This document shows positions 27,943-37,484 of a stretch of 64,000 nt of DNA, in pieces. Source of the DNA: Rhodoplanes sp963840055 (GTDB lineage: Bacteria > Pseudomonadota > Alphaproteobacteria > Rhizobiales > Xanthobacteraceae); NCBI GenBank assembly GCA_963840055.1, contig CAWIXM010000012.1, positions 140,290 through 204,289 on the forward strand. Reading direction: 5' to 3'. The stretch's first letter is position 1. The number at the start of each line of letters is the position of its first letter. The notes under the pieces are model-generated. The model was not told the DNA's origin. It saw nothing but the letters and a program-made list of their open reading frames with translations, and searched no databases. Both the position numbers and the translations under genes were made by a program.

Positions 27943-29675
27943 GCGGTTTTCCGAGATAGGCAGTGACGACCTCGCTCCGGCGCATCACTTCGTCAGGCAA
28001 GCCCTCGGCGATCACGCGACCCTGGTTCAGCACGACGATGCGGTCGGTCAGCTCCATGACGGCGCGCATCACATGTTCGACAAACACGATGGTCGCGCCA
28101 AGATCGCGGATAGTGCGGATGGTGCGGATCGCGTCGTCGATCTCCGACGGCGTCAGCCCCGAGAGCACCTCGTCGAGCAACAGAAGATCCGAGCGCGAGG
28201 CGAGTGTGCGCGCGAGTTCGAGGAACTTGCGCTGGTGCAGGTTGAGCGCGTCCGGCATCGCATCGGCCTTGGCGGCGAGCCCGCTGAACTCCAGCCAATA
28301 CCACGCCTCGCGCTCGGCGGCGGCGCGGTCGAGCGCGGCATGTCCGAAGCGCGCAGGCAGCGCCACGTTTTGCAAGACGCTCAAATGCGCAAAAGGACGT
28401 GGGATCTGATAGGTGCGGGCGATGCCGGCGCGGGCGATCCGGTGCGCCTCGATTGCCGCGAGGTCTGCGCCGCGAAACAAAATACGGCCGGCGTCGGCGC
28501 GATAATGGCCGCTCACCAAGTTGATCAACGTGGACTTGCCGGATCCGTTGGGGCCGATCAGGCCGAGGATTTCTCCACGTTTGACCTGCAGGGTCACCCC
28601 GTCGAGCGCCTGCAATCCCTTGAACGCTTTCGACAAGTCTTCGACAGCAAGCAGCGCTTCGCCCGGCGCTGCCCCTGCTTCGCCTTGCGAATCCGCATGG
28701 AGAGGTTCGGCGGTAGGAGTGACCGGCCGCCGCTCGGATCGTGTTAAGCGCGGCACGAAACGGCCGAGCAATCCATCCGGCATGAACAGGATCACGACGA
28801 TCAGGATCAGGCCGACGGCCGCCCGGCCCACCACCGGATAGTCGCTGGTGGTGAAGGCGTAAAGCAGCGCGGTGATGACGGTTGCGCCGACCGCCGGACC
28901 GAGCCAGTGCCGCGTTCCGCCGAGCACGCTCATCAGCACCACGTTGAGCGGAATGACGATCGAGAACGTCTCGCCGACCGTCACATAGGAGATGAACATC
29001 GCCTGGATGCCGCCGGCGACCCCCGCAAGCGCGCAGGAGATTCCGAACGCCGACAGCTTGTACCGATAGGTCGGTACGCCGAGCACTTCGGCTGCGTCTT
29101 CGTCGTCATAGATCGCGAACAGGCCCAAGCCGAGTTTCGCGTGGTAGATGCCGCGCGCGATCGCCAGCGTCGCGATGAGCAGGATCAGCGCAAGCACATA
29201 GAAGGTGGACGAGGGCGACGACAGGATCGTCGGCAGCGGCACGCCGCTCATCAGAATGCCGGGCCCGCCGTCGATCGGCGTGTTGAGGACGATGGTGGCG
29301 AGCACGAAAGTGACGGCAAGAGTCAGCAGCGCAAACAATTCGCCGCGCAGCCGCCCGACGCGAAACACGATCGCGCCAATGCCAAGCCCAAGCAGCGCAG
29401 CAATCGCCGCCGCGGCCGGCAGAGTCGCGAGGAAAGGAACGTCGAACACGGTGGTGAGCACTGCCGTCGTGTACACGCCCGCGCCGACGAAGGCGCCGTG
29501 GCCAAAGGAGAAATAGCCGGAATAGCCGCTCAGGATGTTCCACGAGGTGGCGAGCACGATCCAGAAGTATACGAGGTAGAGGAAGGAACTCGTAGAAAGC
29601 CGGCAGCTTGAGAAATGGAACCGCTGCGAGCGCGACGACAGCACCTGCCATCCAGATCGGCGCAGGAATGCGCAT
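27935..29675 (-). CDS. Fused branched-chain-type ABC permease-ATPase (LivM-LivG; frameshifted near N-terminus)
   Basis: About 580 residues after correction. The N-terminal half is a LivM-type permease (GYSGYFSFGHGAFVGAGVYTT, VLGGTRHWLGPAVGA), ending about residue 310. A linker leads into a LivG-type ATPase with Walker A GPNGSGKSTLINLVSG, ARTYQIPRPFAHLSVLQNV and VFVEHVMRAVMELTDRIVVLNQG; the signature region reads LNLHQRKFLELARTLAS, as in LivG. LivM-LivG fusions are known in proteobacteria. The frame breaks near 29587, where removing one T gives F-Y-E-S-F-L-Y-L-V-Y. The start follows the livH stop by one base. Confidence 0.85.
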
Positions 29676-29676
29676 G

Positions 29677-30534
29677 TCAAAGGTCCCGCGCGCGCACCAG
29701 GAGAACGATGATCAGGAGCGAAAAGGACACGAGCGGCGCCCAGGCGGGCGCCGTCAGCGCCATGGTGAGCGCTTCGCTCACGCCGATGACGATGCCGGCG
29801 ATCAGCGTTCCTAGCGGATTGCCGAGGCCGCCGATCATCACCGCGGCGAACACGACGCCGATCCAGGCGTAGATTTGCGACGGCGCGAGCGTGTAGCTCA
29901 GCGCGAGGCACAATCCGGCGACGCCGGCGAACGCTGCGCAAACGCCCGACAGCAGCAAAGCCAGCGCGCGCTCGTTGACGCCGAAGGCGGCGGCGATCGG
30001 CGCATCCTCGTTCGCCGCCCGCATCGCCTTGCCGAGATCGGTGTAGCGCAGCGCCGTCCAGGCGAGCGTCGCGAGGACGACCGCGAAGATTACCGTCAGC
30101 AGCTCCGGAAACGGGACGAACAGCGGGCCGAGCTTGAACCGAATTCCGCTATAGGCGGATTCCAGCCGCCGGTAATCGGCCGTCCAGTACCATTGGATGG
30201 CGCTCTCGATGATCACCGTCAGGCCGAACGTCACCAGAAGCGAGCTGAACGGGCTGATCGTAAAGCGCGCCAACAGCGCCTGAAGCAGCGCGCCAAACAG
30301 AAAAAAGACGGGCACGATCAAAGCGAGCGAGAGCAGCGGATCGACCCCGTAGACCTCGACGAGTTGATAGGTGAGATAGGCGCCGAGAAAGGCGAGGGCG
30401 AAGTGCGCCAGATTGATCTGGCGCAGCATCCCCCATGAGAGGCTGAGCCCGAGCCCCAACAGCCCGTATAGCGCGCCGATAAATACGCCGGACAACAGGG
30501 ACTGGCCGATCAGGGTCGGGCTTGGAAGCGTCAC
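29677..30534 (-). CDS. livH: Branched-chain-type ABC permease LivH
   Basis: 285-residue integral membrane protein with about eight helices. LivH hallmarks: GALYGLLGLGLSLSWGMLRQINLAHFALAFLGAYLTY split around residues 21-57, RAANEDAPIAAAFGVNERALALLLSGVCAAFAGVAG, and the C-terminal GGLGNPLGTLIAGIVIGVSEAL. It pairs with the LivM half of the fused protein to make the translocation pore. Nine bases separate it from the binding-protein gene upstream. Confidence 0.92.
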   Translation of the reverse strand: MTLPSPTLIGQSLLSGVFIGALYGLLGLGLSLSWGMLRQINLAHFALAFLGAYLTYQLVEVYGVDPLLSLALIVPVFFLFGALLQALLARFTISPFSSLLVTFGLTVIIESAIQWYWTADYRRLESAYSGIRFKLGPLFVPFPELLTVIFAVVLATLAWTALRYTDLGKAMRAANEDAPIAAAFGVNERALALLLSGVCAAFAGVAGLCLALSYTLAPSQIYAWIGVVFAAVMIGGLGNPLGTLIAGIVIGVSEALTMALTAPAWAPLVSFSLLIIVLLVRARDL

Positions 30535-30543
30535 CGGAACGCT

Positions 30544-31752
30544 CTAGTCCGCCTGTATCTTGGCGCCCGGCGCCGCCCATTGATCCGGCCACACGGTGAC
30601 CCAGTGGCCATTCTGGACCTGTTTCACCTTCATGAGATCGTCGCCGAAATTGTTGAACTTGTCGAAGCGAAGCACGCCCTGAATTGTTTTCACCTGGTGG
30701 GTCTTGAGCCAGTCGGCGAGCTTTTTGTCGTCGAGGCTCTGCGTGGCGTTGATGGCCGCTTCGAGCACCTGCCAAGCCGAATAAGAGGCGGCTGCCTGAG
30801 TTTCCACCGAATTATCGGGCAGGCCGGCCTTGGCCGCGCGTTCGTTGAAGAGCTTCACGAACTCCTTGGCGGTCGGATCATCGGTGAAGGGTGGGTGTTG
30901 CTCGAAAATCGAAGCTGCGAGCGCGTGATTTCCCTCCGGCGATTTGGCAAGGGGACCGGGCGCGGGATACATGTAGAAATGCAGTGGCGGTTTGTAGTCG
31001 ATGTTCTTCATCGCGCTCAGCAGCTGATTGCCTTCAAGCCCGATCGCGCCGACCCAGATGAAATCGGGCTTGGCGTCCTTCACCCGGCTCGCGATCGGCC
31101 CGAAATCGCGGTTGCCGAATTCCCATTCGAGATAAAGGACCTCCTTCAGGCCGCGTTTTTTTGCGACCTCGCGCGCGCCAGCCGACATGAAATAGATCGA
31201 GGGGAATTTGCTGGTGACGATCGCGATCGTCTTCGGTGGGTTAGGCAGAGTTGCGAGCGCGTCGAACACCGTGTTGGGAAAGGTCTGCTCCGGATTGGGT
31301 CCGACCGACCAGGCGGGAAACTGCTTGTCATATTTGGCGAGGCTGGGAATGCCCAGCGTGTGATGGATGAGCATCTTGTTGTAGCGCTGGGCGACGCCCA
31401 TCGCGGCGAGGATGTTGCCGGTCGCGTACGGCCCCATCAGCAGATCGACTTTGTCGACGGTCAAAAGCTGTTCGTAGAGCGTGCGCGCGAGGGCCGGCTT
31501 GCTCTGATCGTCTTTGACGATCCACTCCACCGGGCGGCCGAGCAGGCCGTTCTTCTTGTTGAGCTGCTCGACATAGATATCGCCGACGATTTTATGGATT
31601 TGCGCGGTGGCCGAGAGCGGCCCCGTCAGGGCGAGCGTGCTGCCGATCTTGACCGGCGGTCCCGATGGCTCTGCCGGCGCCGGCGCGGCCATCATGGCGA
31701 TCGAGAAGACGGCGCCGATCATAGCGCCGACAAGCCGTTTGAATGTCGTCAT
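30544..31752 (-). CDS. ABC transporter substrate-binding protein (Leu/Ile/Val-binding type)
   Basis: 402 residues from the ATG at 31752, chosen for its GGAGAA ribosome-binding site and because a clean signal peptide follows (MTTFKRLVGAMIGAVFSIAM ... APAPA). Periplasmic-binding fold type I: VKIGSTLALTGPLSATAQIHK, ending with VKTIQGVLRFDKFNNFGDD and QNGHWVTVWPDQWA. The ligand is not necessarily a branched-chain amino acid: this superfamily also binds amides, polyamines and aromatic acids. It provides specificity for the LivH/LivMG/LivF machinery encoded downstream. Confidence 0.88.
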   Translation of the reverse strand: MTTFKRLVGAMIGAVFSIAMMAAPAPAEPSGPPVKIGSTLALTGPLSATAQIHKIVGDIYVEQLNKKNGLLGRPVEWIVKDDQSKPALARTLYEQLLTVDKVDLLMGPYATGNILAAMGVAQRYNKMLIHHTLGIPSLAKYDKQFPAWSVGPNPEQTFPNTVFDALATLPNPPKTIAIVTSKFPSIYFMSAGAREVAKKRGLKEVLYLEWEFGNRDFGPIASRVKDAKPDFIWVGAIGLEGNQLLSAMKNIDYKPPLHFYMYPAPGPLAKSPEGNHALAASIFEQHPPFTDDPTAKEFVKLFNERAAKAGLPDNSVETQAAASYSAWQVLEAAINATQSLDDKKLADWLKTHQVKTIQGVLRFDKFNNFGDDLMKVKQVQNGHWVTVWPDQWAAPGAKIQAD

Positions 31753-31823
31753 TTTAGTTCTCCCTAGACTTAGTTCGTTGATACGCTTTGTCGATGCGCA
31801 TTCGGTGTCGACGCGCATTCGGC

Positions 31824-32528
31824 TCACATCAGGAGCCAGCCGCCGTCCACCTGCAGGTTCACCCCGTTCATCGATTTGTTGTCCAACAGGAAAATCACGC
31901 TGGAGGCGACGTCGGCCATGGTCGCCAACCGCTTGATCGGCGTGCGATCGATCACCCGTTGCAGCACCTCTGGCGGTTTGCCCGCCCACGCCGGGCTGTC
32001 GCCGACGATCCCCGGATGTATGGCGTTGACGCGCACGGGGGCGAGTTCGACCGCAAGCGTGGCGACCATTGTGGTGACGCCGCCGTTCACCGTCGTCACC
32101 GTCGTCGAGCCGGGATAGGGCCGCGCCCGCGCCTGGCCGCCGAACAACACGATTGCGGCATCCGCGGCAAGACGCGGCGCCAGCGCGTGGATAACTTCGG
32201 TGTAGCCGACGAGTTTGAGCGTCGCCAGGCGGATGGCTCGCGAGATGTCATATTTGCGGACGCTGTTCTCGTCTCTTTCGATCGCGGCGAGCACCAGATG
32301 ATCGACCGCGTCCACGTCCTTGAGCGCGTCGGCGATCGTTTGCGGCTGCGCGAGATCGAGGCCGAGACCGTGAACATCCGCGCCAATCTCCTTCGCCACC
32401 GCCTGCGCGCGCGCCTTGTCGCGACCGCTGATGAACACCTTTTCGCCGCGTTGCGTCAGCGTCTCGGCAAGTTTCTTCCCGATGCCCGAGGTCCCGCCGA
32501 TGATCACTGCCGTCTGTCGATTCGCCAT
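31824..32528 (-). CDS. SDR family protein lacking the catalytic Tyr/Lys
   Basis: 234 residues from the ATG at 32528 (MANRQTAVIIGG). The Rossmann motif GGTSGIGKKLA and the C-terminal MNGVNLQVDGGWLL are typical short-chain dehydrogenase features. Where classical SDRs have Y-x-x-x-K ahead of LAVELAP, this protein reads V-T-T-V-N-G-G, so both catalytic residues are absent. It may be a non-classical oxidoreductase or a binding protein. Flanked by the bicupin gene and the binding protein gene on the same strand, so part of the same operon. Confidence 0.78.
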   Translation of the reverse strand: MANRQTAVIIGGTSGIGKKLAETLTQRGEKVFISGRDKARAQAVAKEIGADVHGLGLDLAQPQTIADALKDVDAVDHLVLAAIERDENSVRKYDISRAIRLATLKLVGYTEVIHALAPRLAADAAIVLFGGQARARPYPGSTTVTTVNGGVTTMVATLAVELAPVRVNAIHPGIVGDSPAWAGKPPEVLQRVIDRTPIKRLATMADVASSVIFLLDNKSMNGVNLQVDGGWLLM

Positions 32529-32668
32529 ATCCCGCTCCGATTGCTCATGAGGCGCTGAACGCGATCCGCCGCCGGATCGGATTTCGTTCTTTCGATTCTT
32601 TCTGCCTTGCCTGGTGGCGCTGCCCCGAAACGAAACGGTCAGGCTGCGTCGGAAGGGTTCCAAGTTCA

Positions 32669-33616
32669 TCAAACGTGGGCGCTGCCGACGAGAGCCTTCG
32701 CCGCTCCGCTATCCTTGCGTCCCGATTGTTCGAGCTTGCGCCCGAGATATTCCCAATCGCGATTGAAGCGATAGGAATAGCGCGTCGGCGGCTGCGGCGA
32801 CTGCGTTTCCAACCAACGCACCGTGCCGTTGCTGGTGTTGTAGAACGCATGGATGGAGCCGACGCCGGTCCACAGCACGTCGCCGACGCGCATCGTGTAA
32901 CGTTTGCCGTCGGCCTCCGCTTCGACCTCGCCTTCGAGGATCACATAGGCTTCCTCCAGCGGATGGTCGTGCGGATGAGCGACGCCGCCCGGCTGATATT
33001 CCACCATGAACATGATGTGGAGTTGCGCGTCGAGCCGCTGATCCACCAGCATTTTGACGGCGATGCCGCTATAGGCGAGCAGCGCGGTCGCCATGCTCGC
33101 CGACACCGTCGGGGCGTCGACCCGGGCGCCCACTTTGAGCTTGTCGACTTGCATGTCGCTGTCGCGCAGCCGGAAGAAATGGCGCGAGCGCGGATCGCGG
33201 ATGTCCAGTTCCTTGATCTCTCCCGGATCTGGCGGACCGAGAAAGAAGGTGTCGGCCGGTTGGTCGGGGCCGCGCGGCTGCGGGACCAGCATGTCGAGCC
33301 ATTTCCCCCGTCCGCCTTGCGGCCCAAGCCAAGCGTGCGGGACGCCGAGCGGCACGATGCCGCAGGCGTGCGGCGCGAGCGGACAAGCGTGTCCGTCGAG
33401 AATGAGGATCGGTTCGCCTTCGAGGACGTAGAAGCTTTCCTCGAAGGAGTGCACGTGTGTGTCGATCCTTCCACCGGCCTCGAGGGTGCACAGGCCGAGG
33501 GCCGTGTGAACCGAGCCGCAGGATCGATCGATCAGCGAGCAGCGGCTGAAATCCGCGCTATGGTCGGGATAGGCCGGCGTGGGTCGGATCTCGTCACTGC
33601 GCAAGACGTGGTGCAT
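32669..33616 (-). CDS. Bicupin protein, first gene of the ABC operon
   Basis: 315 residues with two cupin barrels. Cupin 1 has THVHSFEESFYVLEGEPIL (about 53-71); cupin 2 has AHPHDHPLEEAYVILEGEVE (about 217-236). Each shows the His-x-His...Glu spacing that binds a metal such as Mn2+ or Fe2+. The layout recalls (S)-ureidoglycine aminohydrolase and related bicupins, but I cannot assign the reaction. It starts about 38 bases from a perfect palindrome and is divergent from the XRE-cupin regulator. Confidence 0.75.
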   Translation of the reverse strand: MHHVLRSDEIRPTPAYPDHSADFSRCSLIDRSCGSVHTALGLCTLEAGGRIDTHVHSFEESFYVLEGEPILILDGHACPLAPHACGIVPLGVPHAWLGPQGGRGKWLDMLVPQPRGPDQPADTFFLGPPDPGEIKELDIRDPRSRHFFRLRDSDMQVDKLKVGARVDAPTVSASMATALLAYSGIAVKMLVDQRLDAQLHIMFMVEYQPGGVAHPHDHPLEEAYVILEGEVEAEADGKRYTMRVGDVLWTGVGSIHAFYNTSNGTVRWLETQSPQPPTRYSYRFNRDWEYLGRKLEQSGRKDSGAAKALVGSAHV

Positions 33617-33653
33617 GTTTGCTCCTCCCCGCGTCCGCGGCTATCTTTTCTCT

Positions 33654-33670
33654 GTTCAGTCAGACTGAAC
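33654..33670. promoter_or_regulatory. Operator palindrome between bicupin operon and XRE-cupin regulator
   Basis: GTTCAGTCAGACTGAAC is a perfect inverted repeat around a central A. A related half-site, GTTCAGTG, follows 14 bases later (33685-33692). Lying in the 110-base divergent region, it is the likely binding site of the adjacent regulator, controlling both directions. Confidence 0.75.
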
Positions 33671-33726
33671 GCTAGCGCACCCTTGTTCAGTGTCAATATC
33701 CTCGCTGGGGAGCTTCATTAGGTCGC

Positions 33727-34395
33727 ATGCCGAGAACAACGCGCCAGAGAGCCGCAAACCTTGCTCGTTCCGGACGCGCCAACGGGTCCGACCGGCTCGG
33801 ACCGCGCCTGCGCGGCGCGCGCGAGAGGGCAGGGATGAGCGTGCGCGGGCTTGCGCGCAAAGTCGGCGTTTCGGCGAGCCTCGTATCGCAAATCGAGCAC
33901 GGCCATGTCATGCCGTCGGTGGGCACGCTCTATGCGATGGCGAACGAACTCGGGCTCCTGGTCGACGATCTGTTCCGCGATGAGGATGCGGCGCCGCGGC
34001 CGGATCGGCCGGCGCGCGGTTTCGCGACGCCAGGTCCGGTGCAGCGCTCCCGCGGCCGCGAGACGATCCACCTGTCCGGCGGCGTGCGTTGGGAACGGCT
34101 CACGCCGACCAGCGATGCGGAGGTCGAGTTCCTTTACGTGGTCTACGACGTCGGTGCGACCTCATGCGAGAAGGATGCGCTGATCCGCCACGGCGGCAAG
34201 GAATACGCTTATGTCCTCAGCGGACGCCTCGGTATCCAGGTCGGATTCGAGGAGTTCGAACTGAGACCGGGCGACTCGATCTCGTTCGATGCGCAGAATC
34301 CGCATCGCTTGTGGACGATCGGCAAGAGGCCTGCGGTCGCCGTCTGGGTCGTTCTCAACCGCCACGGCGATCGGCGCCGGCGCAAGCGAGCATAG
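33727..34395 (+). CDS. XRE-family transcriptional regulator with C-terminal cupin
   Basis: 222 residues. Residues about 26-80 form an XRE helix-turn-helix: LRGARERAGMSVRGLARKVGVSASLVSQIEHG in the usual arrangement. Residues about 140-215 form a cupin (GGKEYAYVLSGRLGIQVGFEEFELRPGDSISFDAQNPHR) that would sense a small molecule. Regulators of this build commonly control adjacent amine or amino-acid catabolic genes. It is divergent from the bicupin-SDR-ABC operon with the 17-bp palindrome between them, so it likely controls that operon and itself. Confidence 0.88.
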   Translation: MPRTTRQRAANLARSGRANGSDRLGPRLRGARERAGMSVRGLARKVGVSASLVSQIEHGHVMPSVGTLYAMANELGLLVDDLFRDEDAAPRPDRPARGFATPGPVQRSRGRETIHLSGGVRWERLTPTSDAEVEFLYVVYDVGATSCEKDALIRHGGKEYAYVLSGRLGIQVGFEEFELRPGDSISFDAQNPHRLWTIGKRPAVAVWVVLNRHGDRRRRKRA

Positions 34396-34448
34396 GACCA
34401 ACGCGGGCGCACGGGATGGAAACTGCCCGGCTGCGAGCCGCCCGGTGA

Positions 34449-35807
34449 TCAGCCGGCCACGAAATCGACCAGCAGCTTGATATTGAGCACGATGACCGTG
34501 AGTGCGGTGAGCGCAGCGAGCGCGGTCAACCAGCGCGGCGCGATGAGTTCGCCGAGTTTACCGCGATCGGCGGTGAACATCACCAACGGGACGACGGCGA
34601 AGGGCAGCTGAATGCTCAGGATCACCTGACTGAGGATCAGCAATTTCGCCGTGCCGGAAGCGCCATACCAGATGGTGACGACCGCCGCCGGCACGATCGC
34701 GATGGAGCGCGTCACCAGTCGTCGCGCCCATGCCGGCAGGCGAATGTCAATGAACCCCTCCATGACGATCTGTCCGGACAGGGTCGCCGTCACCGTCGAG
34801 TTCAGGCCGCAGGCGAGCAGGGCAATGCCAAAGAAGGTCGGTGCGAGCGCCGAGCCGAGCAGCGGCGCAAGAAACGCATACACCTGGTCGAGTTCGACGA
34901 TGTCGGTCTTACCGACCTTGTAGAAGGTCGCCGCCGCGAGGATGAGGATCGACGCGTTGATCAGCAACGCGAACATCAAGGCGATCGTGCAGTCAGCCGT
35001 CGCCAGATTGATCGCTTCGCGCCGGTCTGCGACCGAATCGCCGAAGCGGCGGGTCTGTACCACTCCGGAATGAAGATACAGGTTATGCGGCATCACGGTT
35101 GCGCCGAGGATGCCGAGCGCGAGATAGAGCATTTCCGGATTGGTCACGATCTGGGTGGTCGGCGCGAAGCCGCGGATGACTGCGCCCCAGTCCGGATCGG
35201 CCATCGCGATCTGAATGGCGAAGCAGACCGCGATGACGCCGAGCAAGGTGACGACGAATACTTCGATCCATCGGAAGCCAAGATTCTGCATCCACAGAAT
35301 CAAAAAGACGTCGAGCGCGGTGATAAGCACGCCAAGCTCGAGGGGGATGCCGAAGAGGAGATTGAGGCCGATCGCCGTGCCGATGACCTCGGCAAGGTCG
35401 GTCGCGCAGATCGCGATCTCGGCGGCGATCCATAGCGGCCATGACACCCAGCGCGGGAACGCATCCCGACACGCCTGGGCGAGGTCGCGCCCCGCCCCGA
35501 TACCCAGCCGCGCGCACAGCGACTGCAGGATGATCGCCATGATGTTGGAGATCAGGGCGATCGTCAGCAGCGCGTAGCCAAATTTGGACCCGCCGGCGAG
35601 CGATGTCGCCCAGTTTCCCGGGTCCATATAGCCGACCGCGACCAAGTAACCCGGACCGAGGAAGGCCACCAGCTTGCGCCAGAATGAGCCGGTCGGCCGG
35701 GTGCGGATGGAGCCGTAGACCTCGACCAGTGACGGACGTCCACGCTCGCGCCGCCAGCCGGTCAGGGGCGCCGGGCTTTCCTCTCGAATCGTGGGACCCG
35801 CGTCCAT
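34449..35807 (-). CDS. mntH: Nramp-family manganese/divalent metal transporter MntH
   Basis: 452 residues, about 11 transmembrane helices. The Nramp metal site motifs are intact: DPGN in helix 1 (from Asp62, GYMDPGNWATS) and MPHNLYLHSG in helix 6. It takes up Mn2+ (and Fe2+) by proton symport. Length is normal with a somewhat long N-terminal tail. Two Fur-family palindromes upstream suggest control by Mur/Fur in response to manganese or iron. Confidence 0.93.
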   Translation of the reverse strand: MDAGPTIREESPAPLTGWRRERGRPSLVEVYGSIRTRPTGSFWRKLVAFLGPGYLVAVGYMDPGNWATSLAGGSKFGYALLTIALISNIMAIILQSLCARLGIGAGRDLAQACRDAFPRWVSWPLWIAAEIAICATDLAEVIGTAIGLNLLFGIPLELGVLITALDVFLILWMQNLGFRWIEVFVVTLLGVIAVCFAIQIAMADPDWGAVIRGFAPTTQIVTNPEMLYLALGILGATVMPHNLYLHSGVVQTRRFGDSVADRREAINLATADCTIALMFALLINASILILAAATFYKVGKTDIVELDQVYAFLAPLLGSALAPTFFGIALLACGLNSTVTATLSGQIVMEGFIDIRLPAWARRLVTRSIAIVPAAVVTIWYGASGTAKLLILSQVILSIQLPFAVVPLVMFTADRGKLGELIAPRWLTALAALTALTVIVLNIKLLVDFVAG

Positions 35808-35892
35808 GCAATCGACCAGCCGTTACCAAATCCCTAGGTGCGCTCGTCGGGGAGAAAGACGACGTCTAGGCGCTAAAAGAAGAGGACTTGCT

Positions 35893-35911
35893 ATTGCGAG
35901 TTATTTGCAAT
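35893..35911. promoter_or_regulatory. Mur/Fur-type box 1 upstream of mntH
   Basis: ATTGCGAGTTATTTGCAAT is a 19-base inverted repeat with matching ATTGC/GCAAT arms and partial matches inside, the build of Fur-family (Mur, Irr) boxes in rhizobia. It lies about 86 bases before the mntH start codon. Confidence 0.6.
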
Positions 35912-35943
35912 ATAGGTTGTTCATTTCGCTCCTGTCAATCTTG

Positions 35944-35960
35944 TTGCGAGTAGTTAGCAA
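35944..35960. promoter_or_regulatory. Mur/Fur-type box 2 upstream of mntH
   Basis: TTGCGAGTAGTTAGCAA repeats the TTGCGAGT core of box 1, 51 bases further upstream, again with TTGC/GCAA arms. Confidence 0.5.
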
Positions 35961-36006
35961 GAACATGATTGTCGCGCTCATTCGTTCAAAAAGGGGTGGT
36001 ATAAAA

Positions 36007-37311
36007 TTACAGCGCTCCCCAGCGCCTCCCGGCGGAAATGCGCTTGGCGAGAAGCTTGTCGATGCGGCGTCCGTCGAGATCGACGATTTCGAAGCGCCAG
36101 CCGGACGCGTCAAAACTCTCTCCGACCTGCGGCAAATGCCCTACCTCCGCCAGCGCAAAGCCTGCGGCCGTCTGATAGCTGCGTGGCTGCGGGATCGGGA
36201 TCGCGAGGAGTTCCGCCATTTCGTCCGCCGGCATGCCCCCGGAAATGAGCCATGATCCGTCCGCTCGCTGAACGGCGTGCTCGATCAGCCCTTCATCCGT
36301 GCGGAACGCCCCAACGATCGCTTCGAGAATGTCCGCATTGGTGACGACGCCTTCGAAATGCCCGTACTCGTCGTGGATCAAGGCCATGTGGACGGCCGAG
36401 GTCTTGATCGCCTGCACCACGTCGAGGGCATCGGCGGTATCCGGTATGACCGGGGCGGGGCGAACCTGCGCGCGCAAGTCCGGCTGCTCGCCGCGCAGGT
36501 AAGCGTCGAGCAAGTCCTTCGCCTGGATCACGCCCAACATCTCCTCGGGCGTTCCATCGTAGACCGGCAGCCGTGAATGAACGCTCTCGACGATCATCTT
36601 GCGGATTTCTTGCGGATCGTCCGCAAGATTGATCGCGTCGACGTCGGTACGCGGAGTCATAACCGCTCGCACTGGGCGATCACCTAAGCGCATAACGCCT
36701 GCGATCATCGTGCGCTCTTCCGGTTCTATGACGCCGGCGGTCTCGGCTTCGGCGATCAGAGTGCGGATTTCTTCATCGGTCACTCTCTCCTCCGGCTGAG
36801 GTCGGTGGGCGAGAGCACGCAGGACCAGCCTCCCCGATGCGTCGAGGACCCAGACGAATGGGGATGCGAACTTGGCCAAGACCGTCATCGCCGGCGACAC
36901 CCGGACGGCGATGGCTTCCGGATTGCGCAGGGCGATCTGTTTGGGCACGAGTTCGCCGATGATCAGCGACGCATAGGTAATCGCGGTGACAACCAACCCG
37001 ACGCCCAACGCGTCGGCCACCCCTGGCGGCACGCCGAACGAGAGGAACCAATCGGAGAGGCGGGCGCCCAGCGTCGCGCCGGAGAAGGCGCCCGACAATA
37101 TGCCGATCAAGGTTATCCCGACCTGGACCGTGGACAGGAACTTGCCTGGATCGGCGGCGAGCGCGCGCGCGCGCCGGGAGCCGACGACCTCGCGATCGAC
37201 CAGGGCCTGCAGGCGCGCGCGTCGCGAGGACACCACGGCAAGCTCCGCCATGGCGAGCAAGCCGTTGATGAAAATGAGGACGATGACGATCGCGATTTCG
37301 AAGTAAATCAT
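36007..37311 (-). CDS. CNNM/CorC-type hemolysin family protein
   Basis: 434 residues. DUF21/CNNM membrane domain (about 1-180, three or four helices; GLLAMAELAVVSSRRARLQ, GELVPKQIALRNPE), then two CBS domains (about 205-330; VMTPRTDVDAINL, IHDEYGHFEGVVTNADILE) and a C-terminal CorC_HlyC domain (about 350-425; YQTAAGFALAEVGHLPQVGE). Family members are thought to extrude or regulate Mg2+/Co2+. Its stop is close to mntH's upstream boxes but transcription ends there, so the boxes serve mntH only. Confidence 0.88.
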   Translation of the reverse strand: MIYFEIAIVIVLIFINGLLAMAELAVVSSRRARLQALVDREVVGSRRARALAADPGKFLSTVQVGITLIGILSGAFSGATLGARLSDWFLSFGVPPGVADALGVGLVVTAITYASLIIGELVPKQIALRNPEAIAVRVSPAMTVLAKFASPFVWVLDASGRLVLRALAHRPQPEERVTDEEIRTLIAEAETAGVIEPEERTMIAGVMRLGDRPVRAVMTPRTDVDAINLADDPQEIRKMIVESVHSRLPVYDGTPEEMLGVIQAKDLLDAYLRGEQPDLRAQVRPAPVIPDTADALDVVQAIKTSAVHMALIHDEYGHFEGVVTNADILEAIVGAFRTDEGLIEHAVQRADGSWLISGGMPADEMAELLAIPIPQPRSYQTAAGFALAEVGHLPQVGESFDASGWRFEIVDLDGRRIDKLLAKRISAGRRWGAL

Positions 37312-37484
37312 TGCGCGGCTATTGCGGCCGACCGCCTTTCAGTTGGTCGCGACTCCGGCGACCGGAGTCTAGCCTGATTGGGAGCAAAGAGCAGCCGCAT
37401 CGGCCGCGATCGTCTAATGGCATTGTTCAGCGTCGCCTTTCGCGCAGACCGGGCGCCGAGCCGGAGATCCGACGCGCATTTTGC

